64,000 nucleotides of DNA from Siphonodentalium dalli (taxonomy: Eukaryota > Mollusca > Scaphopoda > Gadilida > Siphonodentaliidae). Below are positions 37,001 to 46,200 of this stretch, in pieces. The notes beneath the pieces are model-generated. The model saw only the letters and a program-made list of their open reading frames with translations, was not told where the DNA came from and made no database searches. The stretch is from assembly GCA_032622095.1 (NCBI GenBank), contig CP136065.1, positions 41,391,503 to 41,455,502 of the forward strand, in the 5' to 3' direction. Every line of letters starts with the position of its first letter. Position 1 is the first letter of the stretch. Position numbers and translations under genes: made by a program.

Positions 37001-40000
37001 GAAAGGCACCAATCCGATGACACGCATCGGGTCAATTTATCTCGCATGTTTCAATTTTCACCGATTGCAACCATTTTTGGTATATAATTAATTATTTAAT
37101 TAAATTAATAATTAGTGCCCGTTTAAGACATTTGAGGTCAACAGGTCCAATCTAATAAGTTTCACCGAGTCAAATTACTCATATGTGAACATTTTCATTT
37201 CTGAGTGTCAAACTGTTTGGTCGCATCTAGCCAAAATATATACAAAATATTTATTAGTGCCCTTTTGATACATCTCATGTAAACGGGGCCTATCTCATAA
37301 CGCTCCCCGTGTCAAATTACCCCTACAAAAAGATAAGCTCTGATGGTCCAGCCGTTGGTAGCATATAAGCGGACAAACAAACGAACAAACATAATTGAGT
37401 TGCATTAGTATAGATGGTATGCATTTACTATTTATCTTATGTAGGTGTTTTCTGTTTCATAACAAAAATATTGTGTCACAGTCTGGTAACTCACGTTAAC
37501 TCGTGTCTCGATATTAAAGCCATTGAATTTTAGCATATATATATACGTCATCGGCCATCACATCGTGATGATCTCACGCTCGCAATCATTAGTTGTTGGC
37601 AAAATAAATATTGACCACGTGTCATCATTTATTTTTGTGAAATTTGGGCCATTTTGAAATTTGAATTATTGTTATTTCCTTTCTTTCCCCAACCATGTAT
37701 TCCCTTTCTTTTCCCCAATCAATTAGTTATATACTATAACTTAATATACGTTATACTAGACTTGTATATATCACAATCTTCTAAAAAAAAAATTAGCTAC
37801 GCCTTACAACACTCAATATATCATATAATTATATATGTACATCAATGATTCAAAAACTGATATTTATATAATAATAATGTGTTGAATTTTGTTTAAACTT
37901 TAAGCAGTGTTTGGTTGAATAGCCACCACACGGTGGGTCACTCGTATCCTCAAGTTAATGTTGTATTGATACCATTGGGACATTAACTCGTATTTTACTA
38001 TCTTGCATGGGAACCACTTAAGACCCCGTGGTAGGTATATTCATACCAGGTACTCAACTTTTGGAATATCAAACTGTGACAATTTAGCCAAACACATTAT
38101 TTTCATATTATCAGTGACGATTGATGTCACATTTATAATTTCTGACTGTATGATGACCGAATACAGGCACTAGCAGAACATAAAAAACGTTAATAACAGA
38201 GCGTGATAAATTATTAAAGAGCGTATGTGGTTATGTATTTCACTTTCAGGGAAATATTAAGCCTCTTCTATCTTCAGCGAAATAGGCTAATAGTACTTAC
38301 CACTTTCATATATATAAGATAATACATTAGCATAACCCTATTTACCTTAACATTCTGAGCCAGTGCATTCTCTTATATATACGATGTCACCTATGTGATC
38401 CTAGATTTGCATATATAATAGAATGCACTGGCGCATGATATTTAATGCTGCACCAGTGCGGCCTCCTTCATTAAATGGCTAAAGGGTATGTCAACATGAC
38501 CGACAATGTCCACATTTTCAGATTACTGCCTCCATTGGAATTGTAGCGCACTATCATGACCATGTTCATGACTGAACTACCTGCTGTGTACTAAAGCTCT
38601 ATTTAAGTTCATAATATGACATTTCTACATATACATCCATTTTATAAATGTGGCTATCGCCGCTATCCCTATTTAAAAAAATCATCTGCTGTAAAACCAG
38701 CTACCTATCACATAATCTTTACTCTTGTCCGTGTCAATAAACAAATAGCATAACAGATATATATCATTTGTAAATGACAGCTTCACTTTTATATCTGAGA
38801 CCAACTTATAGTTCTAATAATGTACTATTTTAGCAAAATGTATAGATAATAGGTAATGGCCATACACCTTAATCTAGAACATGACATACGGTACTTATGA
38901 CAGAAAAAAAACATTGGTAGACTGGAGATTTGAGCTCTGGTAAATATTTTCATTCTTTTGAAGTTGAATTGACCTTTGTACTGTTAATATTTAGTTATCG
39001 ATGGAGCACATGTTCGAGCTGCTTAAATTCTGTTTAGCTTAGTAATTAGTATACAATTTTAATAAACTCTTGTCCAAGAACATTTGTTGATAAATTTCGA
39101 AAGTCCGCAAAATGTCATCCCTTTAAAGATACGGGCGGCGTTGGCGGTGGGTATGCTGTTAAAATTGTTCGTATACCAATAAGAAATATGGCATAAACAG
39201 TATGTTATCGGCAATTTTCCTTTGTTATGTAAAAAAAAGCAAAAAACGTTACAGAACCTGACTTTTATTTAGATCCGGATATGGTAAACATAAAGAGAGT
39301 TATTTGTTACTGTTTTCCTGATATGGAAATAATAAAGAGCGTTTATATCATTTGTGTGCGATTAACCAATAAAATTTCGCTGTGTTATGTAAACAGAAGC
39401 AACACTTATGTAACACGAGCAGGCTCTCGTTTACGTACAACATCGTACGTCTTGACGACAATATACTATTTACGCGCTGATTATGTTTGGTATATGAACA
39501 AAACTATATATATATTTTAATATTCCTTCTGTTGATGGCAATTTGAACAAATATGAATATTTATGCAACGAACGCCGCTCGTGCCTTTAGTAGCTTATCA
39601 ATACCACTTAGGACAGTAGGTGTTTTCCACAAATAATTGAATTTCTTGTTGAGATTATTAAATTGACGTGGAGATAGAGATCATTCGGCACAATTGTAAT
39701 ATTCTATGTTATGTTTATTCTCTATCTACAGTATTAATCGATCTGCGATGTTGTGTTTCGTGTCTTTTTGTTGCGTTTTGTTGTTCATCATTGCCAAAAC
39801 AAATTCCACCGATAATTTATATATTTATATAATTATGCTCACCTCAGCCATATGTAGGTTCATTTTGAATCTTCGAAAGTAATATACTGCTGTGTATATC
39901 CATTTTAGCCAGCTGGGCATATTTATCTTCAGCCTCGTACCCAAATGAATCAAACTGTTCATCTGTATCAAATAACACACTAGTCGGGGCTTTATTCGAC

Positions 40001-40152
40001 ATCGACACTCGCCCTGCATATCGCCATTTGTTCATTTTTATAGTAGGAACTGTCTTCTCGAAGTCACTCCGAAATGCATAGGCGTATCGCGAATAGGTTG
40101 TTCCAAAGTCAATAGCAGCTGTCATCAGGGCATTGCGTATCCCTGTCGCCAT
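23959..40152 (-). CDS. HSPA12-like Hsp70 family protein (4 exons, one frameshift)
   Basis: Four minus-strand exons join in phase to about 578 residues: 40,152-39,843, 33,980-33,759, 26,243-26,084 and 25,004-23,959. The actin-like ATPase core is visible: phosphate-1 loop DFGTT (residues about 15-19), FMREAA in exon 2, EPEAAAIYC in exon 3, phosphate-2 VVDMGGGTID (about 226-235) and the adenosine motif ILVGGF (about 399-404). Length and motifs match family 12 Hsp70s, cytosolic ATPases without the EEVD tail. Their clients are poorly known; bivalves often carry many paralogues, thought to serve stress or immunity. Exon 1 has one base too many: the frame from DFGTT hits a stop 4 bases before the donor, while the frame shifted by one gives YYFRRFKMNLH and joins exon 2 correctly. 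It is either a recent pseudogene or a base-call error. The start ATG at 40,152 is the first in frame; a 5' exon spliced near 40,121 is possible. Confidence 0.85.
25005..26083 (-). other. HSPA12-like intron 3 with a foldback element
   Basis: The intron runs from GTGAGT (26,083) to TTTTTAG (25,005). Arms at about 25,389-25,545 and 25,800-25,945 are inverted copies (CATATATGTTCCGCATGTC versus its complement; GTCGTGTCTGCGACTGGCA versus TGGCAGTCGCAGACACGTC). No coding is recognised. The plus-strand frames at 25,394-26,175 are shadows or cross this element. Confidence 0.75.
26084..26243 (-). CDS. HSPA12-like exon 3
   Basis: The acceptor is TTTCTTCCAG/GCTGG at 26,244/26,243 and the donor GGGAG/GTGAGT at 26,084/26,083. 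The exon is 160 bases, entering in phase 0 and leaving in phase 1. It encodes AGLAANQLTIMLEPEAAAIY and then the start of the phosphate-2 loop (KFLVVDMG). The join with exon 4 makes GGGTID. Confidence 0.9.
27150..27690 (+). pseudogene. Decayed transposon-associated ORF with ADD and IHA.GCDT motifs
   Basis: Read on plus, an open frame (27,162-27,545) holds FADDSENVDMFLYHW and then ILSIHACIGCDTISTTFGNG. Similar ADDTDV...HH and IHA.SGCDTTS..FG.GK blocks occur in uncharacterised multi-copy invertebrate proteins that I associate with mobile elements and a PIN/XPG-like nuclease fold; that association is from memory. The homology continues out of frame in a second frame (CLASSIANATPKW, ISDTL) and a third (ERAAHIHSLRMHL at about 27,638-27,676), so at least two frameshifts have killed it. 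It lies in intron 2 of the HSPA12-like gene on the opposite strand. Confidence 0.5.
28265..28560 (+). mobile_element. tRNA-derived SINE
   Basis: A tRNA-like head has an A box (TGGTTAGAGTATCGG, about 28,288-28,302) and a B box (GAGTTCGCGCATC, about 28,331-28,343) at the right spacing, followed by a non-tRNA body of about 200 bases. The head cannot form an intact tRNA because an insertion lies between the anticodon region and the B box, so it is a SINE and not a tRNA gene. Confidence 0.6.
30650..31225 (+). repeat. Degenerate tandem repeat, about 170-190 bp unit
   Basis: Three to four diverged copies, each containing TTTGGCCGCCATCTTG or a close variant (30,690; 30,858; 31,018; 31,196), a CTCA.TATTYCCAACTCAA segment and GAGTTGTCRYGACAATAA. 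No coding is recognised. Confidence 0.7.
33126..33525 (+). mobile_element. TTAA-flanked 400-bp hairpin element, copy 1 (piggyBac-like MITE)
   Basis: Bounded by TTAA at both ends (33,126-33,129 and 33,522-33,525) with inverted termini CCCTTTACCCAACA and TGTTGGGTAAAGGG. TTAA target duplication with a CCC start is the known mark of piggyBac-type elements. It contains two hairpins built from CCAATGCATTCTCTTATATA and its complement around GCGAGTCGACC (33,278-33,346 and 33,427-33,494). No transposase is present. It is an inverted, almost identical copy of 35,238-35,637. Confidence 0.85.
33759..33980 (-). CDS. HSPA12-like exon 2
   Basis: The acceptor is CTCTTTCAG/GACCTT at 33,981/33,980 and the donor CAGCAG/GTAAGT at 33,759/33,758. 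It is exactly 222 bases (74 codons), phase 0 on both sides, encoding DLNRHIHLPEEGG, MRAMDVFAAVIECIKDHL, FVLTVPSIW and FMREAAQQ. Skipping it would keep the reading frame but remove part of the ATPase core. Confidence 0.92.
34375..34940 (+). repeat. Degenerate tandem repeat with GATAAACAAAGATGAATAAC
   Basis: Four diverged copies of about 110-180 bases, starting near 34,380, 34,528, 34,636 and 34,811. Each contains ATAAACAAAGA.GAATAAC and most contain CTCATAGTAGTGAACATCC and ACTGTTCAAGTTATGA. The block ends with GACGGACGTACAGCC. No coding is recognised. Confidence 0.8.
35238..35637 (-). mobile_element. TTAA-flanked 400-bp hairpin element, copy 2
   Basis: TTAA at 35,238-35,241 and 35,634-35,637 and the same CCCTTTACCCAACA termini. 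It is 400 bases long, the same as copy 1, and in the opposite orientation. It differs at only a handful of positions, including a short GGCCGGTTTT duplication near its right end. The two copies lie on either side of exon 2 of the HSPA12-like gene. Confidence 0.87.
35640..35760 (-). mobile_element. tRNA-derived SINE head
   Basis: On the minus strand an A-box-like GTAGCCGAAGTGGTTGGG (about 35,747-35,730) is followed 45-50 bases later by a perfect B box CCGGTTCGAACC (35,685-35,674). It starts directly after the TTAA of the neighbouring element. No cloverleaf was confirmed, so it is called a SINE and not a tRNA. Confidence 0.55.
36650..37414 (-). mobile_element. Helitron-like non-autonomous element
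   Basis: Read on minus it starts TCTATACTAATGCAACTCAA after an A (37,414) and ends with a hairpin-like GCCGGAGCAACGCCGGG, then TACCCCAGCTAG (about 36,650). The 3' sequence closely resembles the end of the 7.1-11.9 kb element. The interior has ATTAGTGCCC..TTAAG-type repeats (36,838; 37,114; 37,253) also present at 53,650 and 54,540-54,740. No helicase is present. Confidence 0.6.
38347..38490 (+). mobile_element. Degenerate relative of the TTAA hairpin element
   Basis: Contains CCAGTGCATTCTCTTATATA and its diverged complement around GATGTCACCTATG, followed by TTAATGCTGCACCAGTGCG as in the copy at 51,372-51,570. A left TTAA is at 38,347; the right boundary is eroded. Confidence 0.55.
39843..40152 (-). 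CDS. HSPA12-like exon 1 with a one-base frameshift
   Basis: The donor is GCTGAG/GTGAGC at 39,843/39,842. From the ATG at 40,152 (another at 40,125) it encodes TAAIDFGTTYSRYAYAF and FGYEAEDKYAQL; the family-type continuation VYYFRRFKMNLH lies in the frame one base further on. The exon is 310 bases from the ATG, that is 103 codons plus one. The extra base could sit anywhere between about 39,890 and 39,925; the four-base homopolymer at 39,903-39,906 is one candidate. Bases just upstream are minisatellite, so the true 5' exon or start is uncertain. Confidence 0.8.
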
Positions 40153-40225
40153 GCTACTGAGTCTGGTGCTGGTCACAATGGGTCGTCCGATTGAATCATT
40201 AGCTGAGTATGATGCTGGTCACAAT
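40153..40225 (+). repeat. One and a half units of the 46-bp minisatellite
   Basis: Contains GAGTCTGGTGCTGGTCACAA and TGGGTCGTCCGATTGAATCA, identical to units of the array at 46,201-47,010. It is the left remnant of that array, cut off by the insertion starting at 40,226, and lies immediately upstream of the HSPA12-like start. Confidence 0.9.
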
Positions 40226-41877
40226 CGGCCGAATTCTGGTCCCTGGTCTAGACCAGGGTTTCATGTAAATTATAGTCTTGACCAGCCCGAAACCACGGTG
40301 ATCGCCATGTGTTACCCAGCTTCGATGCGAGTAAGCTGGGGTTATTGGTCACCACTGGTCCGTATTCTCGTCTTTTTTAAACTCAGGTTTACGTAAACCA
40401 TGGTTTGCCTTCTTATTGTCATTCAAGCCTGTGTTAGACTGGTACCCTGTCCCAACTCCAGCTACTCGCCCGTAGGGACAGGGATAGGCTAAACAGAAAG
40501 TGGAATTTTGAATTGTGTTTCCGGTTTGTGAGACATTGTTTTAAAATAGAAAAGCACATTTCAACATCGGTACGTTTTTCTTAATTTAATAATACAAGAC
40601 GCAATTATATAACTTTGACAACTACTCAATCAAATTGAATAGAGTGTTTTTCACAGGAATCGACTAACCCCGATCAACGGCAATAGGTTAAATAGTGCGA
40701 AATCATGTTTTTGTAGCTTGGATATTTGGAAACTCTGATGTCAACAAACACCCCCCGTAACAGGTTACATCAATTTTGTGTCGAAGTTTGCTGCCTCATG
40801 TCGCATTTTATTAACTAAATTCGTCGGGGATATATTTACGCTCATGTTGATACCAAAATTAACACAATGGGTCGATGTGATTTGCCTGGGTGGACCTTTT
40901 ACCATAACTTGCCAAACTTGGCTATACCGTCCCATGATCTGACAAGTTGGTCAGTCTGTACTACATACATTTAAGGGGTTTATTTACATTAATGATAAAA
41001 CAGGTATCTCCTTCACACATATATGTCAATATAAGTTGATGACGATAGTTTTATTTGTTCCAAATAAGTTTCGTGAGGTACTAGTAATCACACCCCCCCC
41101 CCCTCGTGCACGGTTACATCAACATTGAAGAAGTTTGCTGCCTCATGTCTGATTTCGATGTTTCAGCTATATTATTGTGGTCATTTTAGTACCAAAATCA
41201 TCTATATGAGGCAGATATATTTTGTTTGCGTGAGGTGTTTTGTGTCAAACGGGAAAATGTGAGTTGTCTGGGGAGCAACGGAGCGTGAGGGTTAATATTA
41301 CTAGTGCATATTATTTGTTGTTGTCTGTATGTCAGTATGGCTATTCATGTTTGACCATACCAGTATATATTTTTTTTATAATAATTTTGAGTCTCAGCAA
41401 AATGTGTACTATATTGCATGTAAATAATTAAAAATAGTAGTAGATGAAAAAAATCATGTTGCTATTATAGCTTAGTTATAGCATAAGTACTAGTAATATG
41501 TTTAATATTTTGCAGAAATGTACCGTACACCAAGTTAAATATCAACGAGTGTCAGTACAAATAGAAGAAATGTAAAAAGAAATCGGGATATCAGCACCCC
41601 GACCAAACACCACTCCGTGAGAAAAAAAGACAAAGTTTTTCTGTAAGTTTTCTGAAATGCATATCATATTTTAGTGGTTATTATTTTAAATACAATTTTA
41701 TAATATATTTGGAATAAATGGCTAACAGCTCTGAAATCATACCTTTGTCCTCGTGACATTATGATCTATGAGTCTTGGTAAGGTGGTTATAACTCTTCTC
41801 AGCTCATCACCTAAAAATTAATAATAGTTTGTATGACATATTGAAAAAAGCATGTCTTGTATAGTACAGGCCTACTT

Positions 41878-42299
41878 GTACAGTAATGCCCTAAATAATC
41901 GACTCCTTAACCACAGCAGAATTATGGGTAATTTTTCAGGATTTAGTCGGAAATATGGCTTGCTGCCATTCATCAGATAGCTCTCGGTGAGAGTTTTCCA
42001 CTGAATAGCAACAAGCCATATTTCCGACTAAATCCTGAAACATTTCCCATAATTCTGCTGTGGCTAAAGAGTCAATTACTACAGTAATGCTCTAAGTAAT
42101 CGACTTCTTAACCACAGCAGAATTATGGGTAACTTTTCAGGATTTAGTCGGAAATATGGCTTGTTGCCATTCATCGGAAAGCTCACGGGGAGAACTTTCC
42201 GATGAATGGCAACAAGCCATATTTCCAACTAAATCCTGAAAAGTTACCCATAATTCTGCTGTGGTTAAGAAGTCGATTACTTAGAGCATTACTGTACAG
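41878..42299 (+). repeat. Compound palindrome inside the 3.9-kb element
   Basis: Two hairpins in tandem (about 41,890-42,075 and 42,085-42,297), each pairing ATTATGGGTAA.TTTTCAGGA with its complement. The outermost ends ACAGTAATGC (41,880) and GCATTACTGT (42,297) also pair, so the whole 420 bases is itself an inverted repeat. Confidence 0.85.
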
Positions 42300-42339
42300 T
42301 TTGAGGTCCCCCATACCTACCTTAATAAATACCCAGACC

Positions 42340-42785
42340 AAGCCCGGATTTAGTGTGTCTGACATTTGCAGAATCATGTCCCCAGAGAGTGAATTTATTG
42401 ACACTGTCAGACACAGCAGGCTAGCATCACCAAATTCACCATTTGGGAACCTCATTCTGCTTAGGCCTCAACTGCTATGGGAGACCTAGGATCAGATTGA
42501 AATTCCCCAGTTGAAGTTGATAATGTTCACTCATTAGTCACCTCGATTATGCAAATTATTGTCTGCAAATTAGGGGGAAAATAGTAACTGAACAGAAAAG
42601 TAACTAAAATCAATGTTAATTTGAGGCCATAGATACTGGTACATGTACTTCCAGAAGATGAGGCCTAAACAGAATGAGGTTCCCAGAGTGTTAATTTGGT
42701 GATGCAGGGTAGCATCACTAAATTCACCCTCTGGGGACCTCATTCTGCAAATGTCTGACACACTATATCCAGGCTTGACCCTGAT
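42340..42785 (+). repeat. Inverted pair inside the 3.9-kb element
   Basis: Bases 42,340-42,475 and 42,657-42,785 are inverted copies sharing GTGTGTCTGACATTTGCAGA, GGTGATGC-like and GAGGTTCCCA words. No coding is recognised. Confidence 0.7.
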
Positions 42786-42952
42786 CCTAATATTTTTATT
42801 TGTCTACCAAATTTATAAATGACACCTGGACTATTTACCTCAAAATCTGCATAAGAATATTCTATTTCATTCTACATTACTCTCAGTAAATCAAGTACCA
42901 GTGCTACATTGTAAAAGTCAAAACTAATTGATGAGGATTAGAGTGCAAATCT

Positions 42953-43201
42953 TTAATCCTTTCATGACGGGAGCCGTACTGGTGCAGCATTAAAGACCCT
43001 GTTCCAAAGCATTCTCTTATATATGCGAGTCTCCCATAGGGCGCCTCGCATATATAAGAGAATGCATTGTCTTACAAGATCAAGGTAAATATTGTTTGGC
43101 CAAAGCATTCTCTTTTATAAGGGATCCTCACATTTATAAGAGAGTGCATTGGCACAGGGTGTTCACAAAATTTGAGGAAGCTCCAGTCATGGAAAGGTTA
43201 A
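42953..43201 (+). mobile_element. TTAA hairpin element, 249 bp
   Basis: TTAA at 42,953-42,956 and 43,198-43,201; termini TCCTTTCATGACGGGAGC and GCTCCAGTCATGGAAAGG. It contains the AAGCATTCTCTTATATATGC hairpin shared with the elements at 33.1, 35.2, 38.3 and 51.4 kb. It is inserted within the 3.9-kb foldback element. Confidence 0.8.
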
Positions 43202-44662
43202 TACAGAAAAGATTTTTAATCAATAGAAAATAAGCAATTAATTTTCTGAAATAGGGACCCATTTTTTTAATTTGAGGCAATAGTTTCTATCAGAACAACA
43301 TGGTATGCAGTTAACTAGGTTTATTTAATTTTAGGCTTGAAATTTAGAGGATATTACTTGGTTGGTTTGATATCAGGTCCGAAATCAGCCTGAGACTGAA
43401 TGTCAAACACGTGCAGGGTCACTGTGTCACCAATAAAACATGTGCGGGGGTCACTGTCACAAACAAATAAATAAATTAATGTCAAATCTACCAAGTAATA
43501 TCATATTTATTAATTAGATCGCCTCTTTGTAGCTGACAACTCTTTCAAATGAGTGACATCACGCAAACAAAATATATATGCCTCATATAGATGATTTTGG
43601 TACTAAAATGACCACAATAATATAGCCGAAACATCGAAATAAAAAAATCAGACATGAGGCAGCAAACTTCTTCAATGTTGATGTAACCGTGCACGAGGGG
43701 GGGGGGGGGGGGGGGGTGATTACTAGTACCTCACGAAACTTATTTGGAACAAATAAAACTATCGTCATCAACTTATATTGACATATATGTGTGAAGGAGA
43801 TACCTGTTTTATCAGTAATGTAAATAAACCCCTTAAATGTATATATAGTACAGACTGACCAACTTGTCAGATCATGGGACGGTATAGCCAAGTTTGGCAA
43901 GTTATGGTATAAGGTCCACCCAGGCAAATCACATCGACCCATTGTGTTAATTTTGGTATCAACATGAGCGTAAATATATCCCCGACGAATTTAGTTAATA
44001 AAATGCGACATGAGGCAGCAAACTTCGACACAAAATTGATGTAACCGGTTACGGGGGGTGTTTGTTGACATCAGAGTTTCCAAATATCCAAGCTACAAAA
44101 ACATGATTTCGCACTATTTAACTTATTGCCGTTGATCGGGGTTAGTCGATTCCTGTGAAAAACACTCTATTCAATTTGATTGAGTAGTTGTCAAAGTTAT
44201 ATACTTGCGTCTTGTATTATTAAAGTAAGAAAAACGTACCGATGTTGAAATGTGCTTTTCTATTTTAAAACAATGTCTCACAAACCGGAAACACAATTCA
44301 AAATTCCACTTTCTGTTTAGCCTATCCCTGTCCCTACGGGCGAGTAGCTGGAGTTGGGACAGGGTACCAGTCTAGCCTGTGTCGGTCTGTTCATAATTCG
44401 AACCATGTGGTAACGTACAAGTTCTGGTAACAGAAACATATGTATTTTTTGGAAGCATTTATCTTTATGTTAACCAAATAGGAATTGTGTTTTATTTATA
44501 TGCCGTGTAGAAGAAAGGTTATAATTATATATGAACTGGACAAAATGTAATATAATCGATAATTATGTGTGTTATAGGTAATAGTCTACAACTGAGACCT
44601 GGTACCCCCCTGGTCTGAGATTTTTGTATAAACCGAGACTTGAACCTGAGACGAGAATACCT

Positions 44663-45659
44663 TTTTCTGTTTTCGCAGTAACGATACAGATTGGTAATTT
44701 GATTGTAAATCATGCGTGCGTTTATCTGGCTTTACGGTGGAGTTTTATTTATAACATCATTGCCGTGTTTGAAAGCATATTACCGTTAGCTGGATTAAGT
44801 TAGATTTTCGTGCTATTAATTATAATATGTTATCGATGGGTTTGGTTGACACGGATAAATAGGGAATGATAGTTGTTTTGCAATCGGAACGTAATCCGCA
44901 TTGGATGTGTGTGTCTTTCGTTCCGTGTTTCTGAAATGAATTGAGGTCGCAGCTAGTTTTGATAGTACTAATTCATCATTTGAGAATAAATTATTGCTGG
45001 ACTGGATATACAATATAACAGCAAAAACTCTCAAAATTATATTAAGACAGAACGAAAAATTGTGGTTCAAAATAAGGAAATGTCCGATTAAATTAAATTA
45101 AATTAAATGCATGGGATCCCTGCTCTTGTTTAATGATTTATTTGGTCCAGTTTCATAAGCCTTGACATTTCAAATTGGTTTATTTGTCATAATTTATCTT
45201 TAAACATGGATTTGGAAAAAAATTACATGGCAATGGAAATATCTGCTACCGGGAGTGTGGTACAACACACCCATCTCGATTTTGTTCCGATACCACCCAC
45301 CCCTACCGACCCCCCCCCCGTTGTGACCATTACATTTTCTGGAAAATTATTTTCAATAACTTCTAACTTCAATCACGGCGATAGTTATTTAGAATCTTTC
45401 AAACTTTTCAACATATTGCAAATTCCCAAGTCCGCGAAATTACATTGCACATGTCACCCCCTCACCCCAATGAATTGTTGAAAAATTCCAACAAGTACCT
45501 CACTATTTCCAGTTGTTGGAAATTCCCACCTGATATCCCCTATAATAATGGTTCGAAATGTTTTCAAGAGATGAATGTAATTTATGTGTAATATTTTGAC
45601 GCAACAATATATAGTTGGTTCTTGATCTGAACAAACAATGTTTTACACTATACATTGAT
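44663..45659. other. AT-rich remnant of the outer element
   Basis: No gene is recognised. (TAAAT)n lies at about 45,090-45,108. The open frame 45,206-45,481 has no recognisable domain. Confidence 0.4.
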
Positions 45660-45661
45660 TG

Positions 45662-45960
45662 TAAAGGACGCCGGTGGTCCCGTCGGTAGAATGCTCGGGG
45701 CATTATGCCGCCATATGCCATCTAGCGCTGACGAAGCTGGTTCGAATGCCGACAAGCGCGGATAATCTGATTCGTGTATCTGGGCAAGTTTGTCGGTCCC
45801 TTTCCGGGGTCGGTATTTCTACACACAGCGGAGTGTTTCTCTGTGAATTAACTCTCTGCGTAGACTTTCCTCCACCCGTAAAACTGACAACGTCGTGACA
45901 TCCGCATAGGGGTGAGAAATCCGCATCCCCCATGCCCCGTGATCCCTGTCGAACGGCGAC
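45662..45960 (+). mobile_element. tRNA-derived SINE
   Basis: A tRNA-like head has an A-box region TGGTCCCGTCGGTAGAATGC (from 45,675) and a B box GGTTCGAATGCC (45,739-45,750), about 55 bases apart as in tRNA promoters. The body continues with a GC-richer segment to about 45,960. No CCA end or clean acceptor stem was confirmed. Confidence 0.65.
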
Positions 45961-46200
45961 GGCATATAGATACCGCTATACAACACGGATATAAATCGCT
46001 TTAACGTGCTCAGGTTTGGAGACACAAACACACCAATCTCGATGCAGCGCTCAGCACGCCTTTGTCCATAGATTGTCGTTGATTGTACAACAATGCGCCG
46101 ATCCCAGCTTGCGACCAGGTGGTTTCGCGAGACCAAGTCCTGACATGGAACACCGTGATTATTAGGGTGGTCTAGACCTGAGACCAGAATTCAGCCGAAT

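Larger units (their letters stand above)
33981..39842 (-). other. HSPA12-like intron 1 (5.9 kb)
   Basis: The intron runs from GTGAGC (39,842) to CTCTTTCAG (33,981). It holds tandem repeats, a TTAA element, a SINE, a Helitron-like element and a degenerate hairpin, listed separately. Bases 36,060-36,640 and 38,500-39,840 are AT-rich with no recognised feature. Confidence 0.7.
40435..44374 (+). mobile_element. 3.94-kb foldback DNA transposon with about 800-bp inverted arms
   Basis: The termini are TAGACTGGTACCCTGTCCC (40,435) and its complement ending at 44,374, flanked by a perfect 8-base duplication GCCTGTGT (40,427-40,434 and 44,375-44,382). Eight-base duplications are typical of hAT and P-type transposons. 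The arms run to about 41,234 and from about 43,556 and are nearly identical, the main difference being the length of a poly-C/poly-G run (about 12 versus 22). The interior has no transposase, only palindromes, so the element is non-autonomous. Open frames in the arms (for example 43,583-43,942) are repeated in both arms and are not genes. Confidence 0.88.
40359..44662 (+). mobile_element. Second nested layer with GTATTCTCGTCT ends
   Basis: GTATTCTCGTCT at about 40,362 followed by CTCAGGTTTA is matched inverted by TGAACCTGAGACGAGAATAC ending at 44,660. The pair flanks the 3.9-kb element at 40,435-44,374. It resembles the GATTCGTCATCTC family at 14,957. No target duplication was resolved. Confidence 0.45.
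40226..46197 (+). mobile_element. Outer nested element (about 6.0 kb) inserted in the 46-bp minisatellite
   Basis: The left end is CGGCCGAATTCTGGTC (40,226) and the right end GACCAGAATTCAGCCG (to 46,197), an imperfect inverted pair with GGTCTAGACC just inside each. Both flanks are the 46-bp repeat, and AAT is present on both sides (40,223-40,225 and 46,198-46,200), fitting a 3-base target duplication as in PIF/Harbinger-type elements. Most of the interior is later insertions. No transposase is seen. Confidence 0.65.

Noticed and set aside
23959-40152. Two separate Hsp70 pseudogene fragments instead of one gene
   Set aside because: All four exons have good splice sites, matching phases and consecutive family motifs, so one gene explains them better.
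40174-40176. Start of the HSPA12-like protein at 40,176
   Set aside because: That codon is GTG on the minus strand and lies in minisatellite sequence; the first ATG is at 40,152.
43583-43942. 119-codon frame on minus
   Set aside because: It lies in the arm of the 3.94-kb element and recurs disrupted in the other arm at 40.86 kb; no transposase motif is present.
45739-45750. tRNA gene (B box GGTTCGAATGCC)
   Set aside because: An A box and B box are present but no complete cloverleaf or acceptor stem could be drawn; a SINE is the better reading. The same applies to 28,331 and 35,674.
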